From Sedimentisphaerales bacterium (lineage in GTDB: Bacteria > Planctomycetota > Phycisphaerae > Sedimentisphaerales > Anaerohalosphaeraceae): 33,637 bases of DNA. The position numbers and the translations under genes were made by a program. This document shows positions 1-8,125 of this stretch, piece after piece. The stretch is taken from positions 1 through 33,637 of the forward strand of contig JAFGQP010000220.1 of NCBI GenBank assembly GCA_016935635.1, read 5' to 3'. The number at the start of each line of letters is the position of its first letter. Within the stretch, counting starts at the first letter, position 1. The notes below the pieces were generated by a model. It saw only the letters and a program-made list of their open reading frames with translations. It was not told the DNA's origin and made no database searches.

Positions 1-111
1 ACGTTGTTTTGGACCCGACAGGAGTGCCATGTTTATGTGTCCGGCAGCAAGTCAATGGATTAAGACTTCGTTTCTTGTTTTCGGCATAACAGCCATAATC
101 TCTGTTTGAAG
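1..111. other. Left edge, no gene assigned
   Basis: All three plus-strand frames are open from base 1 for a short way, with stops at 61-63, 107-109 and 87-89. The C-terminal tail of a gene entering from the left is therefore possible, but its frame cannot be decided from the sequence. The protease gene on the minus strand stops at 112, so this is also its 3' flank. I see no convincing T-tailed hairpin here. Confidence 0.3.
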
Positions 112-1896
112 CTATCTTCTGAGTACAGGCTCAAGCCAAAGGCCCCAGTCCATGCTGGTTCCATCGCCGCCGTCTTCGACGATCAGCTCCAGAGTCTTTG
201 TGTCTGCAACGTCGATTTGGGACCGCTGTACCTGATGTTTCCTGACGATATTTGAGCGAAATGCTTCTTTCCCATCTTTAAGGATAACAAAGACGACGGA
301 GCCGTCAAACCCGTCTTTGAGACCGCAGCCAAAGCTCAGTGATTTCCATTGGCGTCCCAGGTCAAAGGTCCAGCGTGATGGCGCGTGGGAATAAAATCCG
401 GAAGCGAACACATCGCCGCCGACTTCCAGAAAACAACCCCTGTCGCTTTCGGTGGGGGTTTGGTTGCGCATTGGGCGTCTCCATCCCACGGATTCGTGAA
501 TAGATATAATCGTCGCCAGATCGATTTGTTTGACGGACTCAGCAAGCGTCTTTGCCGATTCCAGCTTTATAGGCTCTGCTAGGCGACGCAGGCTGGCCGT
601 TTTCTTTTTGACGGTCTCGACGTGGCCATAACGATTTTCGAGCGTATCAATTGCGGCCAGCATTCGTTCTTTGTCGGAAGCCTGATAAGCGTCAATGGCC
701 TTATTCAGCAGCGTCGGGTATTCGAATGCCTCCAGCGGCGTCCTGCCGTCTTTATCCACCTCATAATCATAGGCGAAGCTGCTCTTGGCACCGTTTTCAT
801 GACAGGCAATGAGCCGGAGCTGATAGGTGCCGGTCTCGAGTTCCCCGATTTTCAGTTGAAATCGGCCCTGCGGGTCAACCGGGCAGGTCCATCCTACCGC
901 ATCATAGTCGGACTCTGGTCTGGCCGGGTCGTTATAGGCTGCAATACCATACACCGCCGGCGACGCCTCTATTTTTCCCGACAGCATAAGGTCCCCGTCA
1001 TGAAATGCTGCTTCTATCTCAGTAAGCTCACACGCGGGGCGCTGTTTGGCCCCCGGCAGGTCGCCGGCAAAGGGACGCGTGCAGGCCAGCATCATCGCGC
1101 TGGTCTGGGTGAGGAATGTCCCCGGCCCCTCATTGCGTAACTGCTGGCCGTAGGTGTGGTTGCCGTGTCCCATCAGTGCCGCTCCCTTCTGACGATCAGC
1201 TTTTGTCTGGCAGGCGTGGGGAAGGCCAAAGGCGTGCCCCAGTTCATGAGCCACACCGCCGATATAATGCGAATTAAACTCACCTATCGAGCATGGCCCG
1301 CCATACCAGCCGCCCGGTTCGGTCGATGCAAGCAGTTTTGGATCAAGTTTCGCATCATCATAGACCCATGCCGTACCGCCCAGATGACTGCCGGCGCCCA
1401 CATAGGGGCCGACTTCGGTTGCCTTGCCATCCTTCCAATCCAGCAGCACCTGGAAAATCACAACTGTTTCCTGATCCATGTCCAGCCCGGCCGTTTTCAG
1501 TCCTGCTTTTACTTCGTTCCTGACCGCATCCCAGGCATCCCGGCCATAGATTTTGGCGGGATGAGCCCCTTGTACCACATGAATCCGTGTCTTGCCTGCA
1601 TCATTCAGATCCAGTGCAAATCCTTTGTCGGGGTATCCCGCCGCCGCCATTCCTTCCGCGTAAAACCGCTGCACCTCGTTCATAACGCGATCCAGCCGCT
1701 CTTCGTAATCCGGCAGGCAAGTTCGGTCGCTGGGCACAAAACAGACAGCGCGAACAAGTCCTTTTGCCAACGACGTGGATGCCGTGCCGTACAATGCCGA
1801 CAGGGCGGTAAGAACAATAATCAGGGATTTGCTGTATTTGACAGGGCGGTATTTGCTTTGTTCATTACACACAGGCGCTTTCCTTGTAGTCTTCAA
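112..1896 (-). CDS. Secreted metzincin-like metalloprotease with C-terminal NPCBM module
   Basis: Predicted exported zinc protease of 594 residues. A hydrophobic segment at about residues 24-45 (SLIIVLTALSALYGTASTSLA) reads as a signal peptide. The zinc motif HELGHAFGLPH is at 217-227 (HExxHxxGxxH, all three His and the Glu present), and the Met of ALMGH at 242 fits the metzincin Met-turn. Residues about 460-594 resemble an NPCBM/NEW2 carbohydrate-binding module, ending in MDWGLWLEPVL. The middle part has no family I recognise. Start choice: the frame opens with TTG at 1896, without a clear Shine-Dalgarno. A GTG at 1872 has AAGGAAA 9 bases upstream and still keeps the whole signal peptide, so it may be the true start. 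A good minus-strand promoter lies at 1924-1951. The architecture suggests a protease targeted to glycans or glycoproteins; the substrate is unknown. Confidence 0.75.
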   Translation of the reverse strand: MKTTRKAPVCNEQSKYRPVKYSKSLIIVLTALSALYGTASTSLAKGLVRAVCFVPSDRTCLPDYEERLDRVMNEVQRFYAEGMAAAGYPDKGFALDLNDAGKTRIHVVQGAHPAKIYGRDAWDAVRNEVKAGLKTAGLDMDQETVVIFQVLLDWKDGKATEVGPYVGAGSHLGGTAWVYDDAKLDPKLLASTEPGGWYGGPCSIGEFNSHYIGGVAHELGHAFGLPHACQTKADRQKGAALMGHGNHTYGQQLRNEGPGTFLTQTSAMMLACTRPFAGDLPGAKQRPACELTEIEAAFHDGDLMLSGKIEASPAVYGIAAYNDPARPESDYDAVGWTCPVDPQGRFQLKIGELETGTYQLRLIACHENGAKSSFAYDYEVDKDGRTPLEAFEYPTLLNKAIDAYQASDKERMLAAIDTLENRYGHVETVKKKTASLRRLAEPIKLESAKTLAESVKQIDLATIISIHESVGWRRPMRNQTPTESDRGCFLEVGGDVFASGFYSHAPSRWTFDLGRQWKSLSFGCGLKDGFDGSVVFVILKDGKEAFRSNIVRKHQVQRSQIDVADTKTLELIVEDGGDGTSMDWGLWLEPVLRR

Positions 1897-1923
1897 TCCG
1901 ATTTTTCGTTGAACTGGGGTGAT

Positions 1924-1951
1924 TTTATAGAAAAAGCGATATATGGGTCAA
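1924..1951 (-). promoter_or_regulatory. Sigma70-like promoter of the metalloprotease gene
   Basis: On the minus strand: -35 TTGACC (complement of 1946-1951), 16-base spacer, -10 TATAAA (complement of 1924-1929). CACCCCA follows directly, and GGATTGAA comes just before the gene. The same downstream elements occur at the promoter at 5791-5819. The expected transcript start near 1916 leaves a leader of only about 20 bases to the TTG codon or about 45 to the GTG codon. Confidence 0.6.
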
Positions 1952-2124
1952 CAAAATTAATTTCTTTTCACACCAAACTGGATGTAATCCTGAAAACCGA
2001 TATTTCGTCTGAATGATATAGACAACCTGCCCGGCTAAAGTTCAGGACGTATCGGATAGGATATTCGGTGTAGTGCGGATATGCAATACAGATGAAAATT
2101 CATACAGATAATGAGGTTTGTACG

Positions 2125-4329
2125 ATGAAACGAGCAATGCTGTTTTCGGGTTTGGTTTTGAACATGGCTGTATCTTGTCTTTGTTCTGCCGCGGGAGTCA
2201 GGCTGGTGACCGATCGAAGCCTGGAATTGACCGGATTTCAGGATGCCGGGCCGTATAATCCTTATTGCGATTTCCGCAACGATTTTGCGATGGTCTATGG
2301 GGCCGACAATCCCAAGCTTCCCGAATTTATCCAGTCGTGGGTGGATAAGGGATATGTCCCTCAGTTGATGACGGGTATAGCCTGGGGAGCCTATGCGGAT
2401 TTCAGAGACCTCAAGGGCAACGATATTATGTCGCTGAGCCAGATGGAGGCAAACGGCTCATTAAAGCTTCACGGCCACCGTGTCCCCTATATCGTTCCTT
2501 CCATCGAATTTGCCGACTATATATCCGAAAAACTCAAGAATATGATTGACGCTGGTGTGGTGGCAATTCATCTGGAAGAGCCGGAGTTCTGGGCTTACAC
2601 CGGCTTTTCCGAGGCTTTCCAGCGGGAATGGCAGCTTTATTATGATACTCCCTTTGTGCGTCCGGACACCTCCGCGGATGCCCAATATAAAGCCAGCCAG
2701 TTGAAGTATTACCTCTTTGGCCGGACACTTCGACGGGTGGCCGAGACCTGCAAGGAATACGCCCTCCAGAAATACAACCGAAAAGTCAGAATCTATGTTC
2801 CTACGCACAGCCTGATTAACTATACACAATGGTGTATCGTCTCGCCCCAGTCGTCATTGATAGATTCGGATGTCATCGACGGCTGTATTGCCCAAATCTG
2901 GACGGGGACCTCACGCACTCCCAATGTCTATCAGGGGCGCCGGGCCGAACGGACTTTTGAAACGGCATTTCTGGAATATGGTGTGATGCAGGAGCTGGTA
3001 CGCAATACCAGCCGCCGGATGTGGTTTCTGCATGACCCCATCGAAGATAATCCCCGCTACGACTGGAACGATTATCAGTTTAACTACAAGGCGACTCTCA
3101 TCGCCTCGCTGCTCCACCCGCATGTCTGGCATTATGAAATCTGCCCGTGGCCGCCGCGGGTCTTTCGCGGCAAATATCCCTCAGGGGCCGCCGATGCAGC
3201 TCCGATTCCAGCCGACTACGCCACGATTCTTTGTACCGTCTTTAACCAGCTTCGCGATATGAATCAGCCGGATAGCCAGTGGGTCAGCAGTACCCATGGC
3301 ATCGGTGTCCTGATTGCCGACTCGGGCATGTTCCAGCGTGCCGAGCCTGCGTATCGACTGGCCCAGGACAATGGCAGCGACCCGGCCAAAGCCCAGCGGT
3401 CGGATATTCACGACTTTTCGGGCTTTTACGGCCTGACCCTGCCGCTGCTTAAGCACGGCGTACCCGTTCAGCCCGTGCAGTTGGATAATGCGGCCCGGTT
3501 CGCCAACTATCTGGAAGGCTATCAGGTCCTTGTGGTCAGCTACGAGTTCATCAAGCCGCAGTCGCCTGCAATCAATCAAGCCCTGGCCGAATGGACCGCC
3601 AAAGGCGGGGCTTTGGTTTATGTCGGAGCCGACACCGATCCGTTTAATACAGTCTCGGAATGGTGGAATTCCGGCAAAAATAAGTATGCAGCGCCTTCCC
3701 AGCATTTGATGGAACTGCTGGGGCTAAGTCGAACCGCCGCAGACGGAAAATACACCTTTGGCAAAGGGCATGTTTTTGTTGCCCGCAAACATCCAGCATA
3801 TTATACCCGCTCCAAAGCCGCTGCCGACGAATACCGTACCCGGATAAAACAGGCCGCCGAAGCGGTTGGTCTGAAATACATCGAAAACAACTTCCTGCAG
3901 CTTAACCGGGGTCCCTATATTATCGCCGTCTGCCTGGAGGATTCGATCTCGGATAAGCCGCTTGAACTCAAAGGCCTGTTTGTTGATATTTTCAGCGCCG
4001 AGCTGCCGGTTTGTGAGACGGTTACTCTCAAACCCGGCCAGTGTGCCTGGCTGCTCGACCTGAATGAGGTTCCATCCGACAAGGCCGAACCTGTGGCCTC
4101 TGCCGCTCGCATCGAGATATGGAAAGATATCGATACTGGCATCGAATTTACCCTCACCAGCCCCAAAGCGGTCAATATTGTTTCCAGGCTCCGTTTGCCC
4201 GAACGGCCGTCCAAAATGACCGTCGATGGCAAAGAATTTGACAGTTACACCTGGGATGAAAAAAGTAAAACTCTATTTTTTAAATCCCCGGCTATCGAGG
4301 ATGTGCAGCGTGTGTCAATGACATGGTAA
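2125..4329 (+). CDS. Secreted glycoside-hydrolase-like protein (TIM-barrel plus GATase-like domain)
   Basis: Large exported protein of 734 residues. The frame is open from an ATG at 2092, but the ATG at 2125 is preferred: GAGG lies 8 bases upstream and the protein then begins with a signal peptide (MKRAMLFSGLVLNMAVSCLC). The N-terminal half looks like a (beta/alpha)8 glycosidase fold. It contains IHLEEPEFW, with acidic residues placed like a catalytic Glu at a strand end, plus conserved-looking stretches such as YVPTHSLINY and IAQIWTGTSRTPNVY. The part around residues 385-530 (GIGVLIADSG, then YQVLVVSYEFIKP and GGALVYVGAD) resembles the glutamine-amidotransferase-like middle domain of GH42-type enzymes. 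A beta-rich tail follows. I cannot place it in a numbered GH family, so hydrolase activity is inferred from fold-like features only. Confidence 0.6.
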   Translation: MKRAMLFSGLVLNMAVSCLCSAAGVRLVTDRSLELTGFQDAGPYNPYCDFRNDFAMVYGADNPKLPEFIQSWVDKGYVPQLMTGIAWGAYADFRDLKGNDIMSLSQMEANGSLKLHGHRVPYIVPSIEFADYISEKLKNMIDAGVVAIHLEEPEFWAYTGFSEAFQREWQLYYDTPFVRPDTSADAQYKASQLKYYLFGRTLRRVAETCKEYALQKYNRKVRIYVPTHSLINYTQWCIVSPQSSLIDSDVIDGCIAQIWTGTSRTPNVYQGRRAERTFETAFLEYGVMQELVRNTSRRMWFLHDPIEDNPRYDWNDYQFNYKATLIASLLHPHVWHYEICPWPPRVFRGKYPSGAADAAPIPADYATILCTVFNQLRDMNQPDSQWVSSTHGIGVLIADSGMFQRAEPAYRLAQDNGSDPAKAQRSDIHDFSGFYGLTLPLLKHGVPVQPVQLDNAARFANYLEGYQVLVVSYEFIKPQSPAINQALAEWTAKGGALVYVGADTDPFNTVSEWWNSGKNKYAAPSQHLMELLGLSRTAADGKYTFGKGHVFVARKHPAYYTRSKAAADEYRTRIKQAAEAVGLKYIENNFLQLNRGPYIIAVCLEDSISDKPLELKGLFVDIFSAELPVCETVTLKPGQCAWLLDLNEVPSDKAEPVASAARIEIWKDIDTGIEFTLTSPKAVNIVSRLRLPERPSKMTVDGKEFDSYTWDEKSKTLFFKSPAIEDVQRVSMTW

Positions 4330-4495
4330 TTCCGAAAAGCAAAGGTATGGTGATATGTCAGCATCTTTTGCAAGTAGTCTTTTTTGTACTTTTTCCGGGT
4401 TTGATCCAAAGCGTCGTTATGCAGATTTCGCTATCCATCTTCCAGCTCGATGAACGGAAGCTGCAGGGTGTTTGGATTCCACAATGGCACCGGGC

Positions 4496-4517
4496 ACTTG
4501 CTTGTCGCGGGGCAAGT
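4496..4517. terminator. Weak hairpin between convergent genes
   Basis: ACTTGC (4496-4501) pairs with GCAAGT (4512-4517) around a 10-base loop, in the 203-base gap between two convergent genes. There is no clear T-tract on either side, so a terminator role is only suggested by position. The rest of the gap holds nothing I can support. Confidence 0.25.
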
Positions 4518-4532
4518 ATTGGATAAATGCTG

Positions 4533-5720
4533 CTACAGAACAAACTGAGGGATGTTCAATGTTTCACCATCCTTCAGTGCTGATTGATGCGCAATTACTC
4601 CCGAAACTGACATATTAAGGGCCATTACAATATCAACCAAAGGTTTGCGATTTTCCAAAATTGACATCACAAACTCATTTATCAGATAACCATGGGAACC
4701 GCCATGTCCCCCCGCAGAGACCTTTGGAGGCAGCGGGAACTTCTTCGGGATTTCTATGTTTTCCAAGCCCAGAAATACATCATAAAAAGATCCCTTTTGT
4801 CCACGAATTCGCCCCATTTCACCATGGTGTCCCGGCGTGTCCCAACTGACGGCCATGCGTGCCATACCACCTTCACTGGTGCGAAATAACGCAATCTCTG
4901 TACCAAATGGGTTCTTATAGGCATTATTCTCAGGCGTGAATTGAGGCAGACTGCTGGGCATTCCCAGGCAGGTGACTTCTGTAAAGCTGCCGCCGGTTAC
5001 CCCGCAATAGTAAGCATTCGAATGGGTAGGGTAAAGCTGCGGCGGCAAGCCTATTCGCCAGCCCTTATAGGAATCAAGAGGTGTCGGCATATAATGATAA
5101 TATTCACCTTCACTATAAACCAATTTGCCCAGCTTGCCGCTATTGTATAGTTTCGTCATCGCATACAAGTCGTCATGAAAACAGGATGTCTCAAACATCA
5201 TATAGTTCAGGCCTGTTTTCTTCACGGTTTCGAAAAGCTGGTGGGCCTGTTCAACCGAATTGAAAACCGCAGGAACCGCACATGCCGCGTGCTTGCCATG
5301 ATTCAGCGCCAGGATGCAATGCTCTGCATGATGCGGAGCGTCCGTGGCACAGAAAATGGCTTCAATCTGATCATCTTTGACCATGTCCTCAAGGCTGGGA
5401 TATGTTTTTGTACATCGGCAATCCCGGGACAATCCCTGGCACCGCTCCGGCACGAGATCCGTCACCGCAACCACTTCAACGTTGGGATGATCCTGAAAGC
5501 CAAAAACAGCCCCGAATTTGCATAAACCATAGCCTGCAATACCGACTTTTATCTTGCGATCATGCTTTTGTTGCCATTCTTCCTCCACAGCAATCTCTGT
5601 GTGTGTATCACCGAAGCCCTGAATGATGTCTGCGGCCTGTGCAGCTTTTGCGGATACCCCTAAAATGGCGGCAGTTAATCCTGTTTTTTTCAAAAGGTTG
5701 CGTCTTGTCAGATTATTCAT
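4533..5720 (-). CDS. Tat-exported Gfo/Idh/MocA-family protein, EKP motif missing
   Basis: NAD(P)-binding oxidoreductase-fold protein of 395 residues. The N-terminus carries a twin-arginine signal (TRRNLLKK at 5-12, then a hydrophobic Ala-rich stretch), so it is probably exported folded with its cofactor. The Rossmann glycine motif GIAGYG is at 60-65. In typical family members the Rossmann domain ends with an EKP motif carrying the catalytic Lys; here the equivalent place reads CAVPAVF, so that Lys is absent. Near the C-terminus is GGHGGSHG, reminiscent of the His/Gly-rich motif of GH109-type NAD-dependent glycosidases. It could be a GH109-like enzyme or a divergent sugar dehydrogenase; I cannot choose. 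GGGAGCCAGGGT precedes the ATG, and the promoter at 5791-5819 fits this gene. Confidence 0.8.
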   Translation of the reverse strand: MNNLTRRNLLKKTGLTAAILGVSAKAAQAADIIQGFGDTHTEIAVEEEWQQKHDRKIKVGIAGYGLCKFGAVFGFQDHPNVEVVAVTDLVPERCQGLSRDCRCTKTYPSLEDMVKDDQIEAIFCATDAPHHAEHCILALNHGKHAACAVPAVFNSVEQAHQLFETVKKTGLNYMMFETSCFHDDLYAMTKLYNSGKLGKLVYSEGEYYHYMPTPLDSYKGWRIGLPPQLYPTHSNAYYCGVTGGSFTEVTCLGMPSSLPQFTPENNAYKNPFGTEIALFRTSEGGMARMAVSWDTPGHHGEMGRIRGQKGSFYDVFLGLENIEIPKKFPLPPKVSAGGHGGSHGYLINEFVMSILENRKPLVDIVMALNMSVSGVIAHQSALKDGETLNIPQFVL

Positions 5721-5790
5721 ACCCTGGCTCCCGATGAGGTGTTTGGCCTTTTTATGAGTTCGTGATTATGTTTCAATCCTAATTGGGGTA

Positions 5791-5819
5791 ATTCTATGAA
5801 AAACTACACAAACAGTCAA
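5791..5819 (-). promoter_or_regulatory. Sigma70-like promoter of the Gfo/Idh/MocA gene
   Basis: On the minus strand: -35 TTGACT (complement of 5814-5819), 17-base spacer, -10 TAGAAT (complement of 5791-5796), then directly TACCCCA and, a few bases on, GGATTGAA. Both downstream elements and the TTTTTC before the -10 are shared with the promoter at 1924-1951. Confidence 0.65.
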
Positions 5820-6123
5820 GAATCATTGCCCTTTTTATCCATTCCAGAAAAACTGATAGAAATTGAATTTCTGTATCTAGATGTGCGAGAATTCAGGGTT
5901 ACAGGCTGATTCTGAATGAAATTATCCCTTGAGACATGGCTAAGCACATTGCGTTGTGTCAAGTTGCCATCTTCGCGGCAAAAGAGACGTGTTGAGTATT
6001 CATTTGGTAAAGGTTTTAACCCTCCTGATGTTCATGAGATTGAATCAGATTTTATGTTCAAACTTTCTGTTGAGTTCATCGTATAAAATTAGAGAATGAT
6101 TGTTTAGACGTGGAGGTAATACT
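5820..6123. other. Intergenic region between divergent genes
   Basis: AT-rich stretch with no supported gene. A -10-like TATAAA at 6082-6087 lies about 40 bases before the small membrane-protein ATG at 6124, but a matching -35 is poor (the nearest, TTCAAA, is 19 bases away). I see no repeat or RNA structure worth calling. Confidence 0.4.
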
Positions 6124-6330
6124 ATGCGTGAACTTCATTTACCTCATTTTCACAGGACGGATTGGCATTCTGTGGGTACGTTTTTTAATCAAATGATTCA
6201 TGCCTCATGGTTCTGGCCCGCAATCATTTTATTGTCGATGCTTTTGTTGTTGATTGCGCTCAGCATTCTGGCCGGCAGTGGCACGGGACAGGCAACACCT
6301 TACCCTGTACGTTATCCATTTATGCCATAA
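6124..6330 (+). CDS. Small single-span membrane protein
   Basis: Protein of 68 residues, family not recognised. The ATG at 6124 is chosen over an in-frame TTG at 6100 because GGAGGT (6112-6117) sits 6 bases upstream. Residues 1-30 are polar with several His and Trp. Residues about 33-58 form one strong transmembrane helix (WFWPAIILLSMLLLLIALSI), and the tail is short and Pro/Tyr-rich (ATPYPVRYPFMP). It stands alone between oppositely directed genes, with a tiny basic ORF 73 bases downstream. It could be an accessory subunit or a toxin-like peptide; neither can be shown. Confidence 0.6.
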   Translation: MRELHLPHFHRTDWHSVGTFFNQMIHASWFWPAIILLSMLLLLIALSILAGSGTGQATPYPVRYPFMP

Positions 6331-6342
6331 TAGCCAAATCTT

Positions 6343-6366
6343 AGTCTCCCTGAGACTCGTGGGAGA
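6343..6366 (+). terminator. Two mutually exclusive hairpins between micro-ORFs
   Basis: AGTCTC (6343-6348) pairs with GAGACT (6352-6357) around CCT. Alternatively TCTCCC (6345-6350) pairs with GGGAGA (6361-6366). The two stems share bases and cannot form together. No T-tract follows. This could be a weak terminator, an attenuator or a processing signal. Confidence 0.35.
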
Positions 6367-6403
6367 GGATTTAACGAACTTTTTGTAAACAGGAGATCGG
6401 GTT

Positions 6404-6502
6404 ATGAAGCAATCCGGGAAATCTCGCGGTCATCAACAGCCCAGAAAACAATCCAGAAGATTGCCGATGGTCCTTATTAAGCATAAAGGAGCCATGCGTT
6501 AA
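6404..6502 (+). CDS. Possible 32-residue basic peptide
   Basis: Short ORF starting MKQSGKSRGHQQPRKQSRR and ending at TAA 6500-6502. AGGAG at 6391-6395 lies 8 bases before the ATG, a good ribosome binding site. The product would be very basic (about ten Lys/Arg in 32 residues) with no hydrophobic span. It matches no family I know. Its support is only the ribosome binding site and its place behind another small gene, so it may be chance. Confidence 0.3.
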   Translation: MKQSGKSRGHQQPRKQSRRLPMVLIKHKGAMR

Positions 6503-6593
6503 TATATGGAGACAAGATTACTCTCGTATGGCGTTCCAATCTGTAAGAAAAGAAGCAGTTCTTTATTCTGAATGAATACGGGCAATGTTTGTA

Positions 6594-8114
6594 TCATGGG
6601 GCAGGTTGCTTGCCATCTTTGATGGCCTCGTCTTCAGAGGTATACCCTCTATACTGATCGGCTCTGATAAGTATGGCACGTCGGTCTTCGATGGAATAAA
6701 AGTATCGGCCGGATTGACTGGCTACAAATTCAACTCCTGAGGTATCCACTTTGCCTTTCCATGAAAAACCGGGTACCTCCGTCAACGGTTCAGGGGTGGG
6801 GGGGATTCCGGTATTTCGGGTTCCAAAACTCTCGGGGGCGTCGGGAAATAGTTTTTCAACAGCCCGGCGATTCTGTTTCGGAGTACCTTCAGAACTCAAT
6901 ATTATAATCATGCTGCCAATGACAAGAATCAGTATCAATACAATCACGATTCGCCATACTATGCTGATTTTCGACAGCAGCCGTCTAAATCGCGTTTGTG
7001 CCGGCAGTTTCAGGCTTGTATGGGTAAGCTGACCTGGTATAGTGGTTCGTGTCTTCTGCAGCACACCCTGCCAGTCCATGGCTAGTGTGGAACCGCCGGG
7101 ACCACCTGTCGCCTGAGGGTCGGATGAAAAAGTTATGGATTCTGCGTGAAGAATGGCGGCAACCTCTCCCGCGGAGGGACGAACTCCCGGCTCCTTGGCC
7201 ATCATTCGCTGAATCAGCGAGGCCAGCTCCGGTGAACAGTTTGGCATATACTGAAGAATATCCGGCGGTTCAGAATGCAGATGCTGCCTGAGTATCTCCT
7301 CCATTTTCCCCCCGGCAAACGGAGGCCGACCGGCCAGAACATAATACAGGGTTGCCCCCAGGCTATAAATATCGACGGCCGGGGTTAGCGGCTCCCGCCG
7401 AATCACTTCCGGTGCCATATAGTGCGGCGTGCCAATGGATTGCTGGGCATAGGTATCAAATGGATCGTTGGGATCATCCACCCGGACCAGGCCGAAGTCG
7501 CTGATTTTCCCATGGCCGTTGCGGGTCACCAGAATATTGCTGGGCTTGATATCGCGGTGAATCATGCCCAGTTCGTGAGCAATTTGCAGCCCGATGGCCG
7601 CATCGGCGATAATTGGACACGCCCGGGATACCGGCAGGGCACCGGCAGCCTTGACAATCTCCTGAAGGCTGTTTCCAGAGACCATTTCCATGGCAATATA
7701 CCACCAGCCGGCGTGCTGGTTTATTTCATAGACGCGGACAATATTGGGATGCTCGATGGATGCGGCCGCACGGGCTTCACGGAGAAACTGCTCGACGGCA
7801 TCTTTGCCCTTTTCGCCTTCTGAAAGTTTTTTCCGCAGAACCTTCAGTGCTACAATCCGCTTTAAATGCGTATCTTCGGCCTGAATCACCAGCCCCATAG
7901 CGCCTTCCCCAATCAGTCGCAGCAATTTAAAATGCCCCATGACTTTGCCGACCCACGGCTGGGCTTTCGTGGCGGTTCTGTCCGAAACCGCCGGCATGCC
8001 GGTGTCAGAACTCAGCGGCTTGCCGCCGGAGCCATGGTTGGTCGCCAGCGTTTCCGCGAAGGCCTTCTGGTCGTCGGGACTGAACTGAGGGCTGTGTTTC
8101 GACTCATCCATCAT
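6594..8114 (-). CDS. Transmembrane Ser/Thr protein kinase (PknB/Hanks type)
   Basis: Kinase of 506 residues. Kinase domain at about 61-325: glycine loop GEGAMG 69-74, VALK with Lys91, HRDIKPSN 186-193 (catalytic Asp188), DFGL 206-209, and an APE-type motif (APEV) near 234, so all core catalytic residues are present. A juxtamembrane linker leads to one transmembrane helix at about 386-408, and a roughly 100-residue tail faces outward. The last 45 residues (EFVASQSGRYFYSIEDRR... EAIKDGKQPAP) resemble the Ada-type metal-binding module often fused to planctomycete proteins, but its Cys ligands are gone. The ATG lies 11 bases after the stop of the upstream secreted-protein gene, so the two are probably co-transcribed from the promoter at 9293-9321. 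Targets are unknown. Confidence 0.92.
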   Translation of the reverse strand: MMDESKHSPQFSPDDQKAFAETLATNHGSGGKPLSSDTGMPAVSDRTATKAQPWVGKVMGHFKLLRLIGEGAMGLVIQAEDTHLKRIVALKVLRKKLSEGEKGKDAVEQFLREARAAASIEHPNIVRVYEINQHAGWWYIAMEMVSGNSLQEIVKAAGALPVSRACPIIADAAIGLQIAHELGMIHRDIKPSNILVTRNGHGKISDFGLVRVDDPNDPFDTYAQQSIGTPHYMAPEVIRREPLTPAVDIYSLGATLYYVLAGRPPFAGGKMEEILRQHLHSEPPDILQYMPNCSPELASLIQRMMAKEPGVRPSAGEVAAILHAESITFSSDPQATGGPGGSTLAMDWQGVLQKTRTTIPGQLTHTSLKLPAQTRFRRLLSKISIVWRIVIVLILILVIGSMIIILSSEGTPKQNRRAVEKLFPDAPESFGTRNTGIPPTPEPLTEVPGFSWKGKVDTSGVEFVASQSGRYFYSIEDRRAILIRADQYRGYTSEDEAIKDGKQPAP

Positions 8115-8125
8115 GACTTATCCAG

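Noticed and set aside
622-1140. Plus-strand open frame of 172 codons
   Set aside because: Also antisense to the metalloprotease, with no ribosome site or family motif.
1156-2016. Plus-strand open frame of 286 codons
   Set aside because: Shadow of the metalloprotease gene on the opposite strand. The protease has a signal peptide, zinc motif and promoter; the shadow has none and its composition is not protein-like.
4323-4526. 67-codon frame with a hydrophobic stretch overlapping the stop of the GH-like gene
   Set aside because: No ribosome binding site and no recognisable product; it lies in the gap between convergent genes.
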